Source: Erythrobacter rubeus (GTDB lineage Bacteria > Pseudomonadota > Alphaproteobacteria > Sphingomonadales > Sphingomonadaceae). Taken from it: a DNA stretch of 64,000 bases. Below, in pieces: positions 34,879-44,841 of the stretch. A program made the position numbers and the translations under genes. The notes beneath the pieces were generated by a model. That model searched no databases. It was not told where the DNA came from and saw nothing but the letters and a program-made list of their open reading frames with translations. The stretch's first letter is position 1, and each line of letters starts with the position of its first letter. The stretch spans positions 1,594,457-1,658,456 of the forward strand of contig NZ_JACXLC010000001.1 in assembly GCF_014705715.1 (NCBI RefSeq), read 5' to 3'.

Positions 34879-37284
34879 TCAATGCGCGGTAGGCACGTCG
34901 GAGCCGCCAGCCGCTCCGCCCGATTGTCCGCTTGGCTGAGACGCAAGGTCATCGGCATCGGTCCACTCGATCGGCGTCGGCATGTCGGTAAGGGCATGCT
35001 CAAGCACGGCATCGACGTGATCGACAGGGATGATCTCCAGACCGTCCTTCGCGTTCTGCGGAATTTCCGCGAGATCCTTCACATTCTCTTCGGGAATCAG
35101 GACGGTCTTGATCCCGCCGCGCAACGCAGCGAGTAGCTTTTCCTTGAGCCCGCCGATCGCTAGGACGCGGCCGCGCAAAGTCACCTCGCCCGTCATCGCT
35201 ATGTCGGGGCGAACCGGAACGCCTGAAAGCGTCGAGACTATGGAGGTCACCATCCCGATGCCAGCGCTCGGCCCATCCTTGGGCACCGCCCCTTCGGGCA
35301 GGTGGATGTGCACGTTCTTGCGTTGGAAGAGCGACGGCTTGATGCCGTAAGCGGGCGCGCGCGCCTTCACGAAGCTGAAGGCTGCGGAGATACTCTCATT
35401 CATAACCTCGCCCAGCTTGCCGGTCGTCTTGATCTCGCCTTTGCCCGGCGTCGTCACGCTTTCGATGGTGAGCAGTTCGCCCCCGACCGAAGTCCATGCG
35501 AGCCCGGTCACCGCACCGACCTGTGCTTCCTCTTCGCCGACGCCGTGCTTGAATTTGCGCACGCCTGCAAAGTCACCGAGGTTTTCCGGCGTGATCCGCA
35601 CGGTCTCCAGCTCTTTTTCGAGGATCTTGCGCAGGCTCTTGCGCGCCAGCCGCGCGATTTCACGTTCAAGCGTTCGAACGCCGGATTCGCGAGTGTAGTA
35701 CCGAATGAGGTCGCGCAGGGCGTCCTCGGTCAGCTCGAATTCCTCTTCCTTCAGGCCGTGCTGTTCGACCTGCTTGTCGATGAGGTGTCGCTTGGCGATC
35801 TCGACCTTCTCGTCTTCGGTATATCCTTCGAGCCGGATGATCTCCATGCGATCGAGGAGCGGCTGCGGCAGGTCGAGACTGTTCGCCGTGGTGACGAACA
35901 TGATATCCGACAGGTTCAGATCGAGCTCGAGATAGTGATCCTGGAATTTGTCGTTCTGCTCGGGATCAAGCACTTCGAGCAGCGCCGAAGCCGGGTCGCC
36001 GCGGAAATCCTGGCCCAGCTTGTCGATCTCGTCGAGCAGGAACAGCGGATTGCTCGTCCCTGCTTTCTTGAGGTTGTTGACAATCTTGCCCGGCATCGAG
36101 CCGATATAGGTGCGACGGTGACCGCGGATTTCCGCTTCGTCGCGGACTCCGCCGAGCGATTGCCGCACGAATTCGCGGCCCGTCGCCTTCGCGATCGATT
36201 TGCCGAGCGAGGTCTTGCCCACGCCGGGAGGCCCGACAAGGCACAGGATCGGACCCTTCAGCTTGTTCGTGCGGGCCTGGACTGCGAGATATTCGATGAT
36301 CCGGTCCTTGACCTTTTCAAGGCCATAATGATCGGCGTCGAGCACTTCCTGCGCTTTGGCGATATCCTTTTTCAGCTTCGATTTCTTGCCCCACGGCAGG
36401 CCGAGCAGCACGTCGAGATAGTTGCGGACGACGGTCGCCTCCGCGCTCATCGGTTGCATGCCCTTGAGCTTTTTCAGCTCGGCGGTGGCCTTCGCCTTTG
36501 CTTCTTTTGAAAGCTTGGTTTTCTCGATCTGCGCGGTGAGTTCGGCGATCTCATCGCCCTCTTCGCCATCGCCGCCGCCAAGCTCGCTCTGGATCGCCTT
36601 GAGCTGCTCATTGAGGTAGTATTCGCGCTGCGTCTTCTCCATCTGCCGCTTCACGCGGCCACGGATTTTGCGCTCCACCTGAAGAACCGAGAGCTCTCCT
36701 TCCATGAAGGCCATGACGAGCTCCAGCCGCTTAAGCGGGTTCGCCTCGGTCAGGAGCGATTGCTTGTCAGACACCTTTGCATTGATGGCCGCCGCGATCA
36801 TGTCGCCGAGCTGACCGGCATCATCCACCTCGCCCAGCTCGACATTGGTATCATCACCGAGCTTCTTGTTTAGCTTGGAATATTCACCGAACTGTTCGGA
36901 AACCTGCCGCATCAACGCGGTCACTTCGTTGCCGGCAACCGTTTCCGGCTCAAGCATCTCGACCGAGGCAAGGATATAGCCATCCTCTGAGCGCAGATCG
37001 GCCAGCTTTGCGCGGTGCGTGCCCTCGACCATGACCCGCACGGTGCCGTCGGGCAGTTTGAGCATCTGGAGCACCTGCGCCACGACGCCGACATCGTACA
37101 GGTCATCGCCCTCAGGATCGTCGCATCCGGGGTCGAGCTGCGCGAGCAGGAAGATGTCCTTGCTCGCCTCCATGGCTGCCTCGAGCGCCGCAACCGATTT
37201 GTCGCGTCCCACGAAAAGCGGCACGACCATGCCGGGAAACACGACGATGTCGCGCAAGGGAAGAAGAGGAAAGTTCTGAGTCAT
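34879..37284 (-). CDS. lon: ATP-dependent protease La (Lon)
   Basis: Lon degrades damaged and regulatory proteins in the cytoplasm. The 801-residue protein has the N-terminal LON substrate domain, a coiled middle, an AAA+ module with Walker [12 protein letters not shown] and Walker [12 protein letters not shown], and the C-terminal serine-lysine protease domain with the catalytic serine in [11 protein letters not shown] and lysine in [11 protein letters not shown] Gly/Ser-rich tail ends the protein. No heat-shock promoter could be assigned in the 121-bp upstream gap. Confidence 0.98.
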   Translation of the reverse strand: MTQNFPLLPLRDIVVFPGMVVPLFVGRDKSVAALEAAMEASKDIFLLAQLDPGCDDPEGDDLYDVGVVAQVLQMLKLPDGTVRVMVEGTHRAKLADLRSEDGYILASVEMLEPETVAGNEVTALMRQVSEQFGEYSKLNKKLGDDTNVELGEVDDAGQLGDMIAAAINAKVSDKQSLLTEANPLKRLELVMAFMEGELSVLQVERKIRGRVKRQMEKTQREYYLNEQLKAIQSELGGGDGEEGDEIAELTAQIEKTKLSKEAKAKATAELKKLKGMQPMSAEATVVRNYLDVLLGLPWGKKSKLKKDIAKAQEVLDADHYGLEKVKDRIIEYLAVQARTNKLKGPILCLVGPPGVGKTSLGKSIAKATGREFVRQSLGGVRDEAEIRGHRRTYIGSMPGKIVNNLKKAGTSNPLFLLDEIDKLGQDFRGDPASALLEVLDPEQNDKFQDHYLELDLNLSDIMFVTTANSLDLPQPLLDRMEIIRLEGYTEDEKVEIAKRHLIDKQVEQHGLKEEEFELTEDALRDLIRYYTRESGVRTLEREIARLARKSLRKILEKELETVRITPENLGDFAGVRKFKHGVGEEEAQVGAVTGLAWTSVGGELLTIESVTTPGKGEIKTTGKLGEVMNESISAAFSFVKARAPAYGIKPSLFQRKNVHIHLPEGAVPKDGPSAGIGMVTSIVSTLSGVPVRPDIAMTGEVTLRGRVLAIGGLKEKLLAALRGGIKTVLIPEENVKDLAEIPQNAKDGLEIIPVDHVDAVLEHALTDMPTPIEWTDADDLASQPSGQSGGAAGGSDVPTAH

Positions 37285-37405
37285 ATGCTAAGGCCCAAGG
37301 CCGCCATTGGGGCGCGCCGTTTGCGAGAATATGGGAAGCGGCACCTTTGGCCGCAACTCTAGCTGCGATGAAGCTGTGGAACCAATGCCCGGCAAAGAAC
37401 CGGCT

Positions 37406-37750
37406 TCAGCCGCCCATCCCCGGCAGATTGAAGCCCGGTGGCAGACCCATCCCGCCCTGCATTTCCTTCATCTGTTCGGCGGAAACACGGTCGGCCTTGT
37501 CACGCGCGTCGTTGAAGGCGGCGGTTACGAGGTCTTCGACCATCTGTTTTTCTTCAGGCTTCATCAGGCTGTCGTCGATCGTCACGCCAAGGATGCGGCC
37601 CTTTGCTGTAGCGCGCACTTTCACGAGGCCCCCGCCCGAGGCACCTTCAACCTCGATATTATCGAGCTTGACCTGCATCTCGTTCATCTGCGTCTGGATA
37701 TTCTCGGCAGCCTTCTGAGCCGCCTGCATCATTTCTTCCATCGATTTCAT
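37406..37750 (-). CDS. ybaB: YbaB/EbfC nucleoid-associated protein
   Basis: A 114-residue DNA-binding protein of the YbaB/EbfC family, starting MKSMEEMMQAAQKAAENIQ, with VEGASGGGLVKVRATAKG and the DLVTAAFNDARDKADR helix. The C-terminus is Met/Gly/Pro-rich (GGMGLPPGFNLPGMGG), which is usual. It lies 13 bp after dnaX; the dnaX-ybaB pair is conserved across bacteria and often continues with recR, which is absent here. Confidence 0.95.
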   Translation of the reverse strand: MKSMEEMMQAAQKAAENIQTQMNEMQVKLDNIEVEGASGGGLVKVRATAKGRILGVTIDDSLMKPEEKQMVEDLVTAAFNDARDKADRVSAEQMKEMQGGMGLPPGFNLPGMGG

Positions 37751-37763
37751 CGAAACTACTCCA

Positions 37764-39608
37764 TCAATTCCATTTGCTGCCGGAGGCGCTGGCCACCTTG
37801 TCGTCGGCGTCGATCAGCTCGGCATCGGGAAACGCGTCCAATGTGGCTTTCACCAATGGATCGGACAAGACCTTGTCGCGGGCGGCGGCGGCCCTCGCGT
37901 CGGATTGTTCGCGCAGGCTTGGCGAGGCTTCGCCCGTGCCCTTCTCAATCAGCCAGCGTTTGCCGGTCAGCTTGAACAGCGCTTCGCGCATGTCCGGAGA
38001 GGGATCATCGGGGAAACTGTCCGCCTGCTCAAAAACCAGCTTTTCGGGTGCTAACTCGATGACCCGAACCCGGTCTCGCATCATCTGCGCAACCCGCAAC
38101 TGTCCGGCCTTGTCGATCCGGTCGACGAGTTCTTCCCAATCAAGCGATTGAGCCGAGGCGGGCCCTTGTTGGCTCGCGGTCTCGCCTCCGCCGGTCTCCG
38201 CCGTTGCTGCCGGTCCAGCTGGAGCGCGGTTCGCCAGTTCTTCGATACGCTTCGCCAGTTTTCCGGGATCGGGAAGTCCGGATGCGTGGAGCACCCGCAG
38301 CAGCGCCATTTGCAGAGAGACCAGCGGATCGGGTGCCTGCCGCACTTCCTCATGTCCCTTGAGCAGTAATTGCCACAGGCGGTGCAGTTCCCCCGCCCCC
38401 AGCCGCTGCGCAAACTCAGCGAGCGCGGCACGCTCTTCCTCGCTCGGTGCGTCGGGCTCGCCGCCGGAAACCTGCGCCACGGTGATCCTGTGCACCAGGT
38501 CCATCAGCGCGCGCATCAGGGCGAGCGGCTCCACTCCAAGCGCATATTGATCTTCGGTCGCCGCGATCAGCGCTTTGGCATCGCCGCCGAGGAGATGGCT
38601 CAGGATCGCGCGCTGAGCGCCCTTGTCGGCAAGGCCCAGCATGTCGCGCACGCGCTCAGCGGTGACCTTGCCTCCGGTATCGAGGTCCGCATGCGAAATC
38701 GCCTGGTCCAGGATGGATAGCCCGTCGCGCGCTGAACCCTCGGCTGCTGCTGCGATGATGCGCAAGGCCTCTTCTTCCGCCTCGACGCCTTCGGCATTGC
38801 AAACATTCGCAAAGTGCTGGCTGAGCAGATCGGACGGAATACGCCGCAGGTCGAAACGCTGCGTGCGGCTGAGCACCGTCACTGGAAGCTTTTCTACCTC
38901 GGTTGTGGCGAACAGGAATTTTACGTGCGCCGGCGGTTCTTCAAGCGTCTTGAGCAAGGCATTGAAAGCATTGCGCGAAAGCATGTGAACTTCGTCGATG
39001 ATATAGATCTTGTAGCGGGCAGAAACCGCTGCATAGCGCACCTGCTCGATGATATCGCGGACATCGTCGACGCCGGTGTGCGATGCCGCGTCCATCTCGA
39101 TCACGTCGATATGGCGGCCTTCCGCGATTGCGGTGCAGGGCTCGCATTGGCCACATGGATCGATCGTCGGGCCGCCTTCGCCATCGGGTCCGACACAGTT
39201 GAGCGCCTTCGCGATAAGCCGCGCCGTGGAGGTCTTACCGACCCCTCTCACGCCGGTCATCAGAAAGGCATGTGCCAGCCGGTCACGCTCGATCGCATTG
39301 GCCAGCGTGCGCACCATCGGTTCCTGCCCGATCAGTTCGGAGAACGTCTGGGGGCGATACTTGCGCGCGAGCACGCGGTAAGGCTGTGCCGTCTCTGTGG
39401 TCTCGGTTGTTTGAGGCGTAGGCGCGGACGTCTCATCCGCTGTTGTGGCTGGGGTGTCGGGCTGCGCTTCCTGCTGCAGAGGCGCATCCGGGTCCCCGAA
39501 CATGGAATTCTGGCCCGCCGCCTCCAGTTCGGCGGCAGTCGGCTGCTGCTCTTCCTCAGGATCCCCTTCCCATGGGGGCGAATCCGAATTGTCCGGTGAA
39601 TCGACCAT
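37764..39608 (-). CDS. dnaX: DNA polymerase III subunit gamma/tau
   Basis: DnaX is the clamp-loader ATPase that ties polymerase cores together. The 614-residue product has an acidic, low-complexity leader of about 75 residues, then the AAA+ core starting RVLARKYRPQTFSELIG, Walker A GVRGVGKTSTA, the zinc-binding cysteines in DPCGQCEPC and Walker B IIDEVHMLS. A Pro/Ala-rich hinge near 430-470 precedes the tau C-terminal domain. No A-rich slippery heptamer of the E. coli type was seen, so production of gamma by frameshifting is not supported. SRP RNA lies upstream. Confidence 0.95.
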   Translation of the reverse strand: MVDSPDNSDSPPWEGDPEEEQQPTAAELEAAGQNSMFGDPDAPLQQEAQPDTPATTADETSAPTPQTTETTETAQPYRVLARKYRPQTFSELIGQEPMVRTLANAIERDRLAHAFLMTGVRGVGKTSTARLIAKALNCVGPDGEGGPTIDPCGQCEPCTAIAEGRHIDVIEMDAASHTGVDDVRDIIEQVRYAAVSARYKIYIIDEVHMLSRNAFNALLKTLEEPPAHVKFLFATTEVEKLPVTVLSRTQRFDLRRIPSDLLSQHFANVCNAEGVEAEEEALRIIAAAAEGSARDGLSILDQAISHADLDTGGKVTAERVRDMLGLADKGAQRAILSHLLGGDAKALIAATEDQYALGVEPLALMRALMDLVHRITVAQVSGGEPDAPSEEERAALAEFAQRLGAGELHRLWQLLLKGHEEVRQAPDPLVSLQMALLRVLHASGLPDPGKLAKRIEELANRAPAGPAATAETGGGETASQQGPASAQSLDWEELVDRIDKAGQLRVAQMMRDRVRVIELAPEKLVFEQADSFPDDPSPDMREALFKLTGKRWLIEKGTGEASPSLREQSDARAAAARDKVLSDPLVKATLDAFPDAELIDADDKVASASGSKWN

Positions 39609-39667
39609 GCACGATTAGCTACGCGCTGTGCGTGCATTTGTCATGGCGATGATTGGAGAAATTCAAA

Positions 39668-39780
39668 GGAGCCGAGCGACCCGCCGCAATTCACCTGGGC
39701 TGCTTCCTTCCGGACCTGACCCGGTGAGCGAACGCAAACGTCCACCCGACTCCCGGTGGCGGATATGGCGTCGGCTCTCC
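39668..39780 (-). ncRNA. ffs: Signal recognition particle RNA (4.5S, small type)
   Basis: The minus strand contains the invariant SRP domain IV, GGTCAGGTCCGGAAGGAAGC, flanked by complementary arms. The outer ends also pair (GGAGAGCCGA near 39780 with TCGGCTCC near 39668), which sets the length at about 110 nt. It partners Ffh and, with FtsY in this window, targets membrane proteins. The exact ends are estimates from pairing. It lies between dnaX and the NDUFS4-like gene, all on the minus strand. Confidence 0.93.
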
Positions 39781-39790
39781 TAAAAATCAA

Positions 39791-40069
39791 TCACCGAAAA
39801 TTATCGGCGTAGGCCTGTATCTTGAGCGATTTTGGCGGCGTCGCGTGGACGCGGGCCGATATCCCGTACTTTTCGGCATACGCCTTGGCCGCATCTTTGC
39901 TCGGGAAACTGAGCTTGACCTGCGCCTGCGTATCGCCGCTACCGGTCCAGCCCATCAGCGGGTCGGGCTTGCGCGCCTCGGACTGCTCGAATTCGAGCAC
40001 CCAGGTATCGGTCTTGGCCTTGCCCGATTGCATCGCGCTTTTCGGCTGCTGGTAAATGCGTGCGGTCAT
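39791..40069 (-). CDS. NADH dehydrogenase accessory subunit, NDUFS4-like (ETC complex I subunit)
   Basis: A 92-residue protein matching the alphaproteobacterial ETC complex I subunit family related to mitochondrial NDUFS4. It begins MTARIYQQPKSAMQSGKAKT, then WVLEFEQ, DPLMGWTGSGDTQAQVKLSF and AKAYAEKYG, the family's core. It is expected to bind the peripheral arm of complex I and stabilise it. It lies away from any nuo operon. It ends 10 bp from the presumed 5-prime end of the SRP RNA. Confidence 0.88.
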   Translation of the reverse strand: MTARIYQQPKSAMQSGKAKTDTWVLEFEQSEARKPDPLMGWTGSGDTQAQVKLSFPSKDAAKAYAEKYGISARVHATPPKSLKIQAYADNFR

Positions 40070-40176
40070 CTTCGTTCCGTTTCCTCGCTCATGCGACCTG
40101 ACGGTCGCGTCGCTGCGGGCGCACAGTCGCGCTTGCGGTCGCTATGCGACCGTTCCCGCGTCCCGATAATCCAAAC

Positions 40177-42615
40177 TCAACCGCGATTGAAGGCGTTTTT
40201 GGTCTTCAGGCTCGGCTTTTCTTCCCATGGTCGCTCCGGCCAGCGATGCTTGGGGTAGCGTCCCTTCATATCCTTGGCGACGTCGGCCCAGCTGCCGCGC
40301 CAGAAACCAGGCAAATCGCGGGTGGACTGGATCGGGCGCCCGGCGGGGCTGGTAAGCTTGAGCAAGAGCGGCGCGGCTGTTTTACCGGCGCCGATCAACG
40401 GATGACTGTCGAGCCCGAACAGCGCCTGCACCCGCACCTCCACGCTAGGCGCGTCGTCACCAGTGTAATCGATCGCGTGACGGGTTCCGGCAGGCGACGA
40501 AAAATGCACAGGCGCGGCCTCATCCAAGGCTTGTCGCGCGTTCCAGTCGAGCAGGCTCAACGCTGCATCGGCATAACGCTGCGGTGGCAGGCCGAGGTCG
40601 CGTCGCCCCGCAAGTAAGGGAACGAGCCACATACCCGCGCTCTCACTCAGTCCGGCTTCCGAAAGCGTGTCGACACCTGCGAACGCGGCACGCGCCAGAA
40701 AGCCTTGCGGGAGAAGTTCCCCCAGTTTTTCCAATGCTTTTTCCACAAGGATATCCACGACCTGGTCCACATCCGGGGAAGGGTCCGGTCCGCGGGCGAG
40801 GACGATCGCACCAAGGCGTTTCTCTCTTCGGAATTCCACCCGGTTTTCCGTATTATTCCAGAGGGCTGTCGATCGTTCCTCAACTTGATTGGCAAACAAT
40901 GCTTCGATGCGTTCCGGGCGGATTTCGATGCCCGAAGTTATCCGTGCGCCCTTCGCCCGCCCTTGCGCATCCGCGATCACTATCCACTCGGATGCGGCGA
41001 GAGGCGACGTAGCGTCGAGTTGGAACCCGCGTCCGCCGGCGCTCAGCCACTGTTCTCCTTTCGGATCGCGCCGTTTTGCGACGAAGCCGGGCCTCGCAAG
41101 CGCAAGGCATTCTGCGGCCGATTGCGCTGTAGTGGTACTCTCAATCATCTCCTTCGCCGCCAGACGCGCCCACCCTTGCGCGATGCGAGCGGCATTCTTT
41201 GCCCGAGCCGATCTCTCGCCACGCCAACCTGAGAGTCGCTGTGCGAGGTCTTCACTCCTGCCGCCGAGGCCGCGCTCCTGTATCAGCATGACCAATCGCG
41301 CCGCTTCATCCGCACATCCTGCGCTCGCCCCTTGCAGAACGGCGGCGGCCTGATCAGGAGACATAGGCATGCGGCCTATCGCCTCGCCCCACTCGGTTAT
41401 GCGCCCATCGCCATCGAGCGCGCTAAGCGCTTGCAAGTCCGAGCGCGCCGCCGCAATCGAGGCTTCAGGCGGCGTATCGAGCCATGCGAGCGCGGCGGGA
41501 TCGGTGTTGCCCCAGCGAGCCAATTTCAGCAGCAACGGAGCAAGGTCTGCGATCGCGATCTCGGGGGGAGCAAATTCCGGCCGGCCGCCATGTCCGCCCT
41601 CCTCCCACAAGCGGTAGGCGATACCGGGCCCCTGCCGCGCGGCCCGCCCGGCGCGCTGCGTCGCCGCCGCCTGGCTTGCGCGGCGGGTGACGAGATGCGT
41701 CGTACCCGCAGCCCGATCGTATTCGGAATAGCGCGCCAGCCCCGCATCGACCACAATCGAGACGCCATCGAGCGTCAGAGAAGTTTCGGCGATAGCGGTC
41801 GCCAGCACCACACGTCTGCGTCCCTCACAGTCTCGGCGGATAGCAGCGCGCTGCGCCGCCGGTTCGACCTGGCCGTGCAGCGGAAGAATGGGCGTATCGG
41901 GGAGCTTGCTCTCCGACCGCTCGCGCACCCTTTCGATTTCTCGAACGCCCGGCAGGAAGGCGAGGATATCGCCCTGCTCTTCCCGCCAAGCGGTAATGAT
42001 CCCGCGCGCGGCCTGGTCCTCGACAGGCGCCGTCCCATCGGCTCCGAGCCAGCGGATCTCCAGCGGAAAGCTGCGCCCCTCGCTTTCGATCACCGGCGTA
42101 TCGCCCCCAATCAGATCAGCGAAACGCGATCCGTCAATCGTTGCCGACATAACCAGCACCCGCAGGTCATCGCGCAAAACTTCACGAGCCTCCAAGGCCA
42201 ACGCCAGGCCCAGATCGCTGTCGAGGTGCCGTTCGTGTGCTTCGTCGAACAGCAGCGCGGATACGCCCGGCAACTCGGGATCATCGACCAGCCGGTTGAC
42301 GAGGATCGCTTCGGTCATGACGATGATGCGCGTGCCTGCCGACACTTTGCTGTCTAGACGGGTCATGTAACCGACCGTTTCGCCGGGCTTTTCGCCGAGC
42401 GCTTCCGCCATGCGCTCCGCAGCGGCGCGGGCGGCAATACGGCGCGGCGAGGTGATGATGATCTGGCCATCGCACCACGCTTCATCGAGCAGCGCCGGTG
42501 CCACGCCGGTTGTCTTACCAGCACCCGGGGGCGCGATCAGCACGCCTGCACCTTTGTCGCTAAGCGCGGCGCAAATGTCGCCGAGAACCGCGTCTATCGG
42601 GAGACTATCGGACAT
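40177..42615 (-). CDS. hrpB: ATP-dependent RNA helicase HrpB
   Basis: A DEAH-box helicase of 812 residues from ATG at 42615. It has Walker A APPGAGKTTG, the DEAH motif in LLFDEAHERHLDSD, SATID and the QRAGRAAR motif VI, followed by HA2 and the HrpB-specific C-terminal domain ending near RYPKHRWPE. HrpB is widespread but its RNA substrate is poorly known. The frame is open to 42882, but the added residues overlap ispB and are not family-like. ispB lies 16 bp upstream on the same strand. Confidence 0.95.
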   Translation of the reverse strand: MSDSLPIDAVLGDICAALSDKGAGVLIAPPGAGKTTGVAPALLDEAWCDGQIIITSPRRIAARAAAERMAEALGEKPGETVGYMTRLDSKVSAGTRIIVMTEAILVNRLVDDPELPGVSALLFDEAHERHLDSDLGLALALEAREVLRDDLRVLVMSATIDGSRFADLIGGDTPVIESEGRSFPLEIRWLGADGTAPVEDQAARGIITAWREEQGDILAFLPGVREIERVRERSESKLPDTPILPLHGQVEPAAQRAAIRRDCEGRRRVVLATAIAETSLTLDGVSIVVDAGLARYSEYDRAAGTTHLVTRRASQAAATQRAGRAARQGPGIAYRLWEEGGHGGRPEFAPPEIAIADLAPLLLKLARWGNTDPAALAWLDTPPEASIAAARSDLQALSALDGDGRITEWGEAIGRMPMSPDQAAAVLQGASAGCADEAARLVMLIQERGLGGRSEDLAQRLSGWRGERSARAKNAARIAQGWARLAAKEMIESTTTAQSAAECLALARPGFVAKRRDPKGEQWLSAGGRGFQLDATSPLAASEWIVIADAQGRAKGARITSGIEIRPERIEALFANQVEERSTALWNNTENRVEFRREKRLGAIVLARGPDPSPDVDQVVDILVEKALEKLGELLPQGFLARAAFAGVDTLSEAGLSESAGMWLVPLLAGRRDLGLPPQRYADAALSLLDWNARQALDEAAPVHFSSPAGTRHAIDYTGDDAPSVEVRVQALFGLDSHPLIGAGKTAAPLLLKLTSPAGRPIQSTRDLPGFWRGSWADVAKDMKGRYPKHRWPERPWEEKPSLKTKNAFNRG

Positions 42616-42631
42616 GCGGGTGGCTCCCCGC

Positions 42632-43642
42632 TCAATAGCCCCGCGCGACTGCGAACTGCGCCGCTTCGGCCATGGCTGCACGCGCGGAACTGTCCGGGAA
42701 AATCGAAATCGCATCGATTGCGCGCTGGGCGAAGTGCCGCGCCTTTTCGCGCGTATCTTCGACTGCATTGTGCCGTTCGATAAGCTCGATCGCGTGCGCC
42801 AGGTCTTCGTCCGAGGTGCGATGACCGGAAATCGCCGCCTTCCAGAACTTGCGCTCTTCATCCGAGCCGCGAGCGTGCGCAAGGATGACAGGAAGCGTCA
42901 TCTTCCCTTCGCGGAAATCGTCGCCCTGATCCTTGCCCATCTCTGCCGCGTCTGAATCATAATCGATCGCGTCGTCGACAAGCTGGAACGCGACGCCCAG
43001 GTTACGTCCGTAATCTTCCAGAGCGCGTTCCTGTTCTTCGCCGCATTCGGCAACCACCGCGCTAATCTGGCTCGCCGCTGCGAACAATGCGGCCGTCTTT
43101 GCACCTATAATGTGAAGGTAACGCTCTTCGCTGGTTTCGATCTGACGCTGCGCGGTAAGCTGCGAAACCTCGCCTTCGGCAATAACGGCGCTGGCATTGC
43201 TCAGGATCTTGAGCACCCTCAGCGAACCGTCCTCCGTCATCAGCTCGAACGCGCGGCTGAACAGGAAGTCGCCGACCAGAACCGTCGCCGGGTTCCCGAA
43301 GATGATGTTGGCCGCCGCTTTCCCGCGGCGCAGTTCGCTACCATCAACAACATCGTCATGCAGCAGCGTAGCCGTGTGGATGAACTCTACAGCCGCCGCG
43401 AGCTTGTGATGGCGTGTACCCTGGTAACCCACGAGCTCTGCACCGGCGAGCGTCAGCATCGGTCGCAGCCGTTTGCCGCCACCCGAGATCAAGTGCCCGG
43501 CAAGACGCGGGATCAGCGGAATTTCACTCTGCATCCGGTCGAGAATCACGGAGTTGACCGAGTTCATTCCGCTGGCGGTCAGCGCCAGCATCGGATCGAG
43601 CGTGGGCCGCTTGCGCGGGATGGGGACGACTTCTGCGGTCAT
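42632..43642 (-). CDS. ispB: Polyprenyl diphosphate synthase (octaprenyl/decaprenyl type)
   Basis: A trans-prenyltransferase of 336 residues that makes the side chain of ubiquinone. The first Asp-rich motif is LLHDDVVDGSELRRG and the second DDAIDYDSDAAEMGKDQGDD. GGKRLRPML and FEL-type segments match the family. Chain length cannot be read with confidence; sphingomonads usually make Q-10, so decaprenyl is likely. It is divergent from the chorismate mutase gene, with a 66-bp shared promoter region. Confidence 0.94.
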   Translation of the reverse strand: MTAEVVPIPRKRPTLDPMLALTASGMNSVNSVILDRMQSEIPLIPRLAGHLISGGGKRLRPMLTLAGAELVGYQGTRHHKLAAAVEFIHTATLLHDDVVDGSELRRGKAAANIIFGNPATVLVGDFLFSRAFELMTEDGSLRVLKILSNASAVIAEGEVSQLTAQRQIETSEERYLHIIGAKTAALFAAASQISAVVAECGEEQERALEDYGRNLGVAFQLVDDAIDYDSDAAEMGKDQGDDFREGKMTLPVILAHARGSDEERKFWKAAISGHRTSDEDLAHAIELIERHNAVEDTREKARHFAQRAIDAISIFPDSSARAAMAEAAQFAVARGY

Positions 43643-43708
43643 AGGCTGCGGCTTTGGTCGAGCCTCAGGCGCTTGGCAAGCGCTGAATTGCTGCTAGCCT
43701 CGCAAGTG

Positions 43709-44017
43709 ATGTCCGATGAAACGCACGCCTCGACCGCTGACGATCCGCAGCTCGCCATATTCCGCAAGAGTATCGACAATATCGATGCTGCGATCATCCA
43801 TATGCTGGCCGAGCGTTTCAGGATCACGCAAGCAGTGGGTGAGTACAAAGCGAAGGTCACGCTGCCACCTGCAGATCCCGACCGCGAAAAGCGCCAGATT
43901 GCGCGTCTTCGGAAACTGTCGGAGGAATCTGACCTCGACCCTGAATTCAGCGAGAAATTTCTTCGCTTCATCATCGACGAAGTAATCCGCCATCACGAAA
44001 AAGCGCGCGAAGCCTGA
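43709..44017 (+). CDS. Chorismate mutase, AroQ type
   Basis: A 102-residue single-domain chorismate mutase of the AroQ helical class, which makes prephenate for phenylalanine and tyrosine. It contains the pattern FRKSIDNIDAAIIHMLAERF, then ITQAVGEYKAK with the catalytic Lys, and PDREKRQIARL. ATG at 43709 was chosen; a GTG one codon upstream is also possible. The frame is open much further upstream, opposite ispB, and that part is a shadow. Confidence 0.92.
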   Translation: MSDETHASTADDPQLAIFRKSIDNIDAAIIHMLAERFRITQAVGEYKAKVTLPPADPDREKRQIARLRKLSEESDLDPEFSEKFLRFIIDEVIRHHEKAREA

Positions 44018-44042
44018 TCGAGTAGGGTTTCCGCTCACATAC

Positions 44043-44078
44043 AAAAAGGGCACGGGAGCTTTGCGCGACCGTGCCCTT
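44043..44078 (-). terminator. Rho-independent terminator
   Basis: A ten-base stem (AAGGGCACGG with CCGTGCCCTT) with a 13-base loop is followed on the minus strand by TTTTTGT. It lies about 90 bp past the stop of the secreted Thr/Arg-rich protein gene. On the plus strand, just after chorismate mutase, the stem lacks a strong T run. Confidence 0.8.
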
Positions 44079-44163
44079 CAAGTTGCCCTGCCCAAAACAA
44101 GGTTGTCAGCAGGGACGTGGCATGCGGGCGTCAGGGGCGTTGCCGCGCTGCCTCGATTGGCGA

Positions 44164-44715
44164 TCAGCGTGGACGGCGTGCACGGGGCGGCCTCGTTGCA
44201 CCGGCCTTGCGCGAACGATCGACGCTGCGGTTGACCTGTCCGTTGCTGCGCGTTGTCGTGCGGTCACGGCTGAACACGGTCTCGCCAGCAGAATTGGTCA
44301 CACGCTGGCTTGCGCTTGAATTGCCCTGGCCATCGCGGCTCCGCGATCCGGCCAGACCATAGGTGCCACCACGACGCCCGGTCGCGGTTCCGGTGAAGGT
44401 CGAGCCATTGTCGGTGCGCACGCGCTCCCCTTCAAGCGAGCGGGTGTTACCGGCCGGACCGGTCTGCGAGCGACTGACCACAGCACCCGTATCGGTACGC
44501 TGACGGTCGAGAGTGCTCGACGCGGTGTTGCCAGTGTTGTTGTTGGTGACTGTCCGGTCGCGGTCGATAGTCCCGGTCTCGCGGTCAACCGTGGTGGTCT
44601 GCGTAGCCGATACGTTTGGACCATCGAACGTCTTGGTGCGCGTCTGCTCCTGCGCGAGCGCCGCGCCGGAGCTGGTAAGAGCGGCAAGCACCGCGATTGT
44701 CAGGGTCTTTCTCAT
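44164..44715 (-). CDS. Secreted Thr/Arg/Asn-rich repetitive protein of unknown function
   Basis: A 183-residue protein from ATG at 44715 with a clear signal peptide (MRKTLTIAVLAALTSSGAALAQ). The mature part is low in hydrophobic residues and rich in Thr, Arg, Asn, Ser and Gly, with recurring units around the pattern DR-x(1-3)-T (VDRETGTIDRDRTVTN, LDRQRTDTG, FSRDRTTTRS). The C-terminus is very basic (RPPRARRPR). It looks extended or disordered, perhaps binding acidic polymers; no function is assigned. It lies 126 bp downstream of the charged membrane protein gene and is followed by a terminator. Confidence 0.75.
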   Translation of the reverse strand: MRKTLTIAVLAALTSSGAALAQEQTRTKTFDGPNVSATQTTTVDRETGTIDRDRTVTNNNTGNTASSTLDRQRTDTGAVVSRSQTGPAGNTRSLEGERVRTDNGSTFTGTATGRRGGTYGLAGSRSRDGQGNSSASQRVTNSAGETVFSRDRTTTRSNGQVNRSVDRSRKAGATRPPRARRPR

Positions 44716-44841
44716 CTCTCGGTTTCCTCGTCGTTTCATCTTGTTCAAGGTCTGGAGCACCGACTCCGATCCACCTTTCGTGGCCGGTGACAGAAGTAAA
44801 ACGGAGGAGTCGCGCAGACCCTTCGCGCTGGTCAGAAAAAA

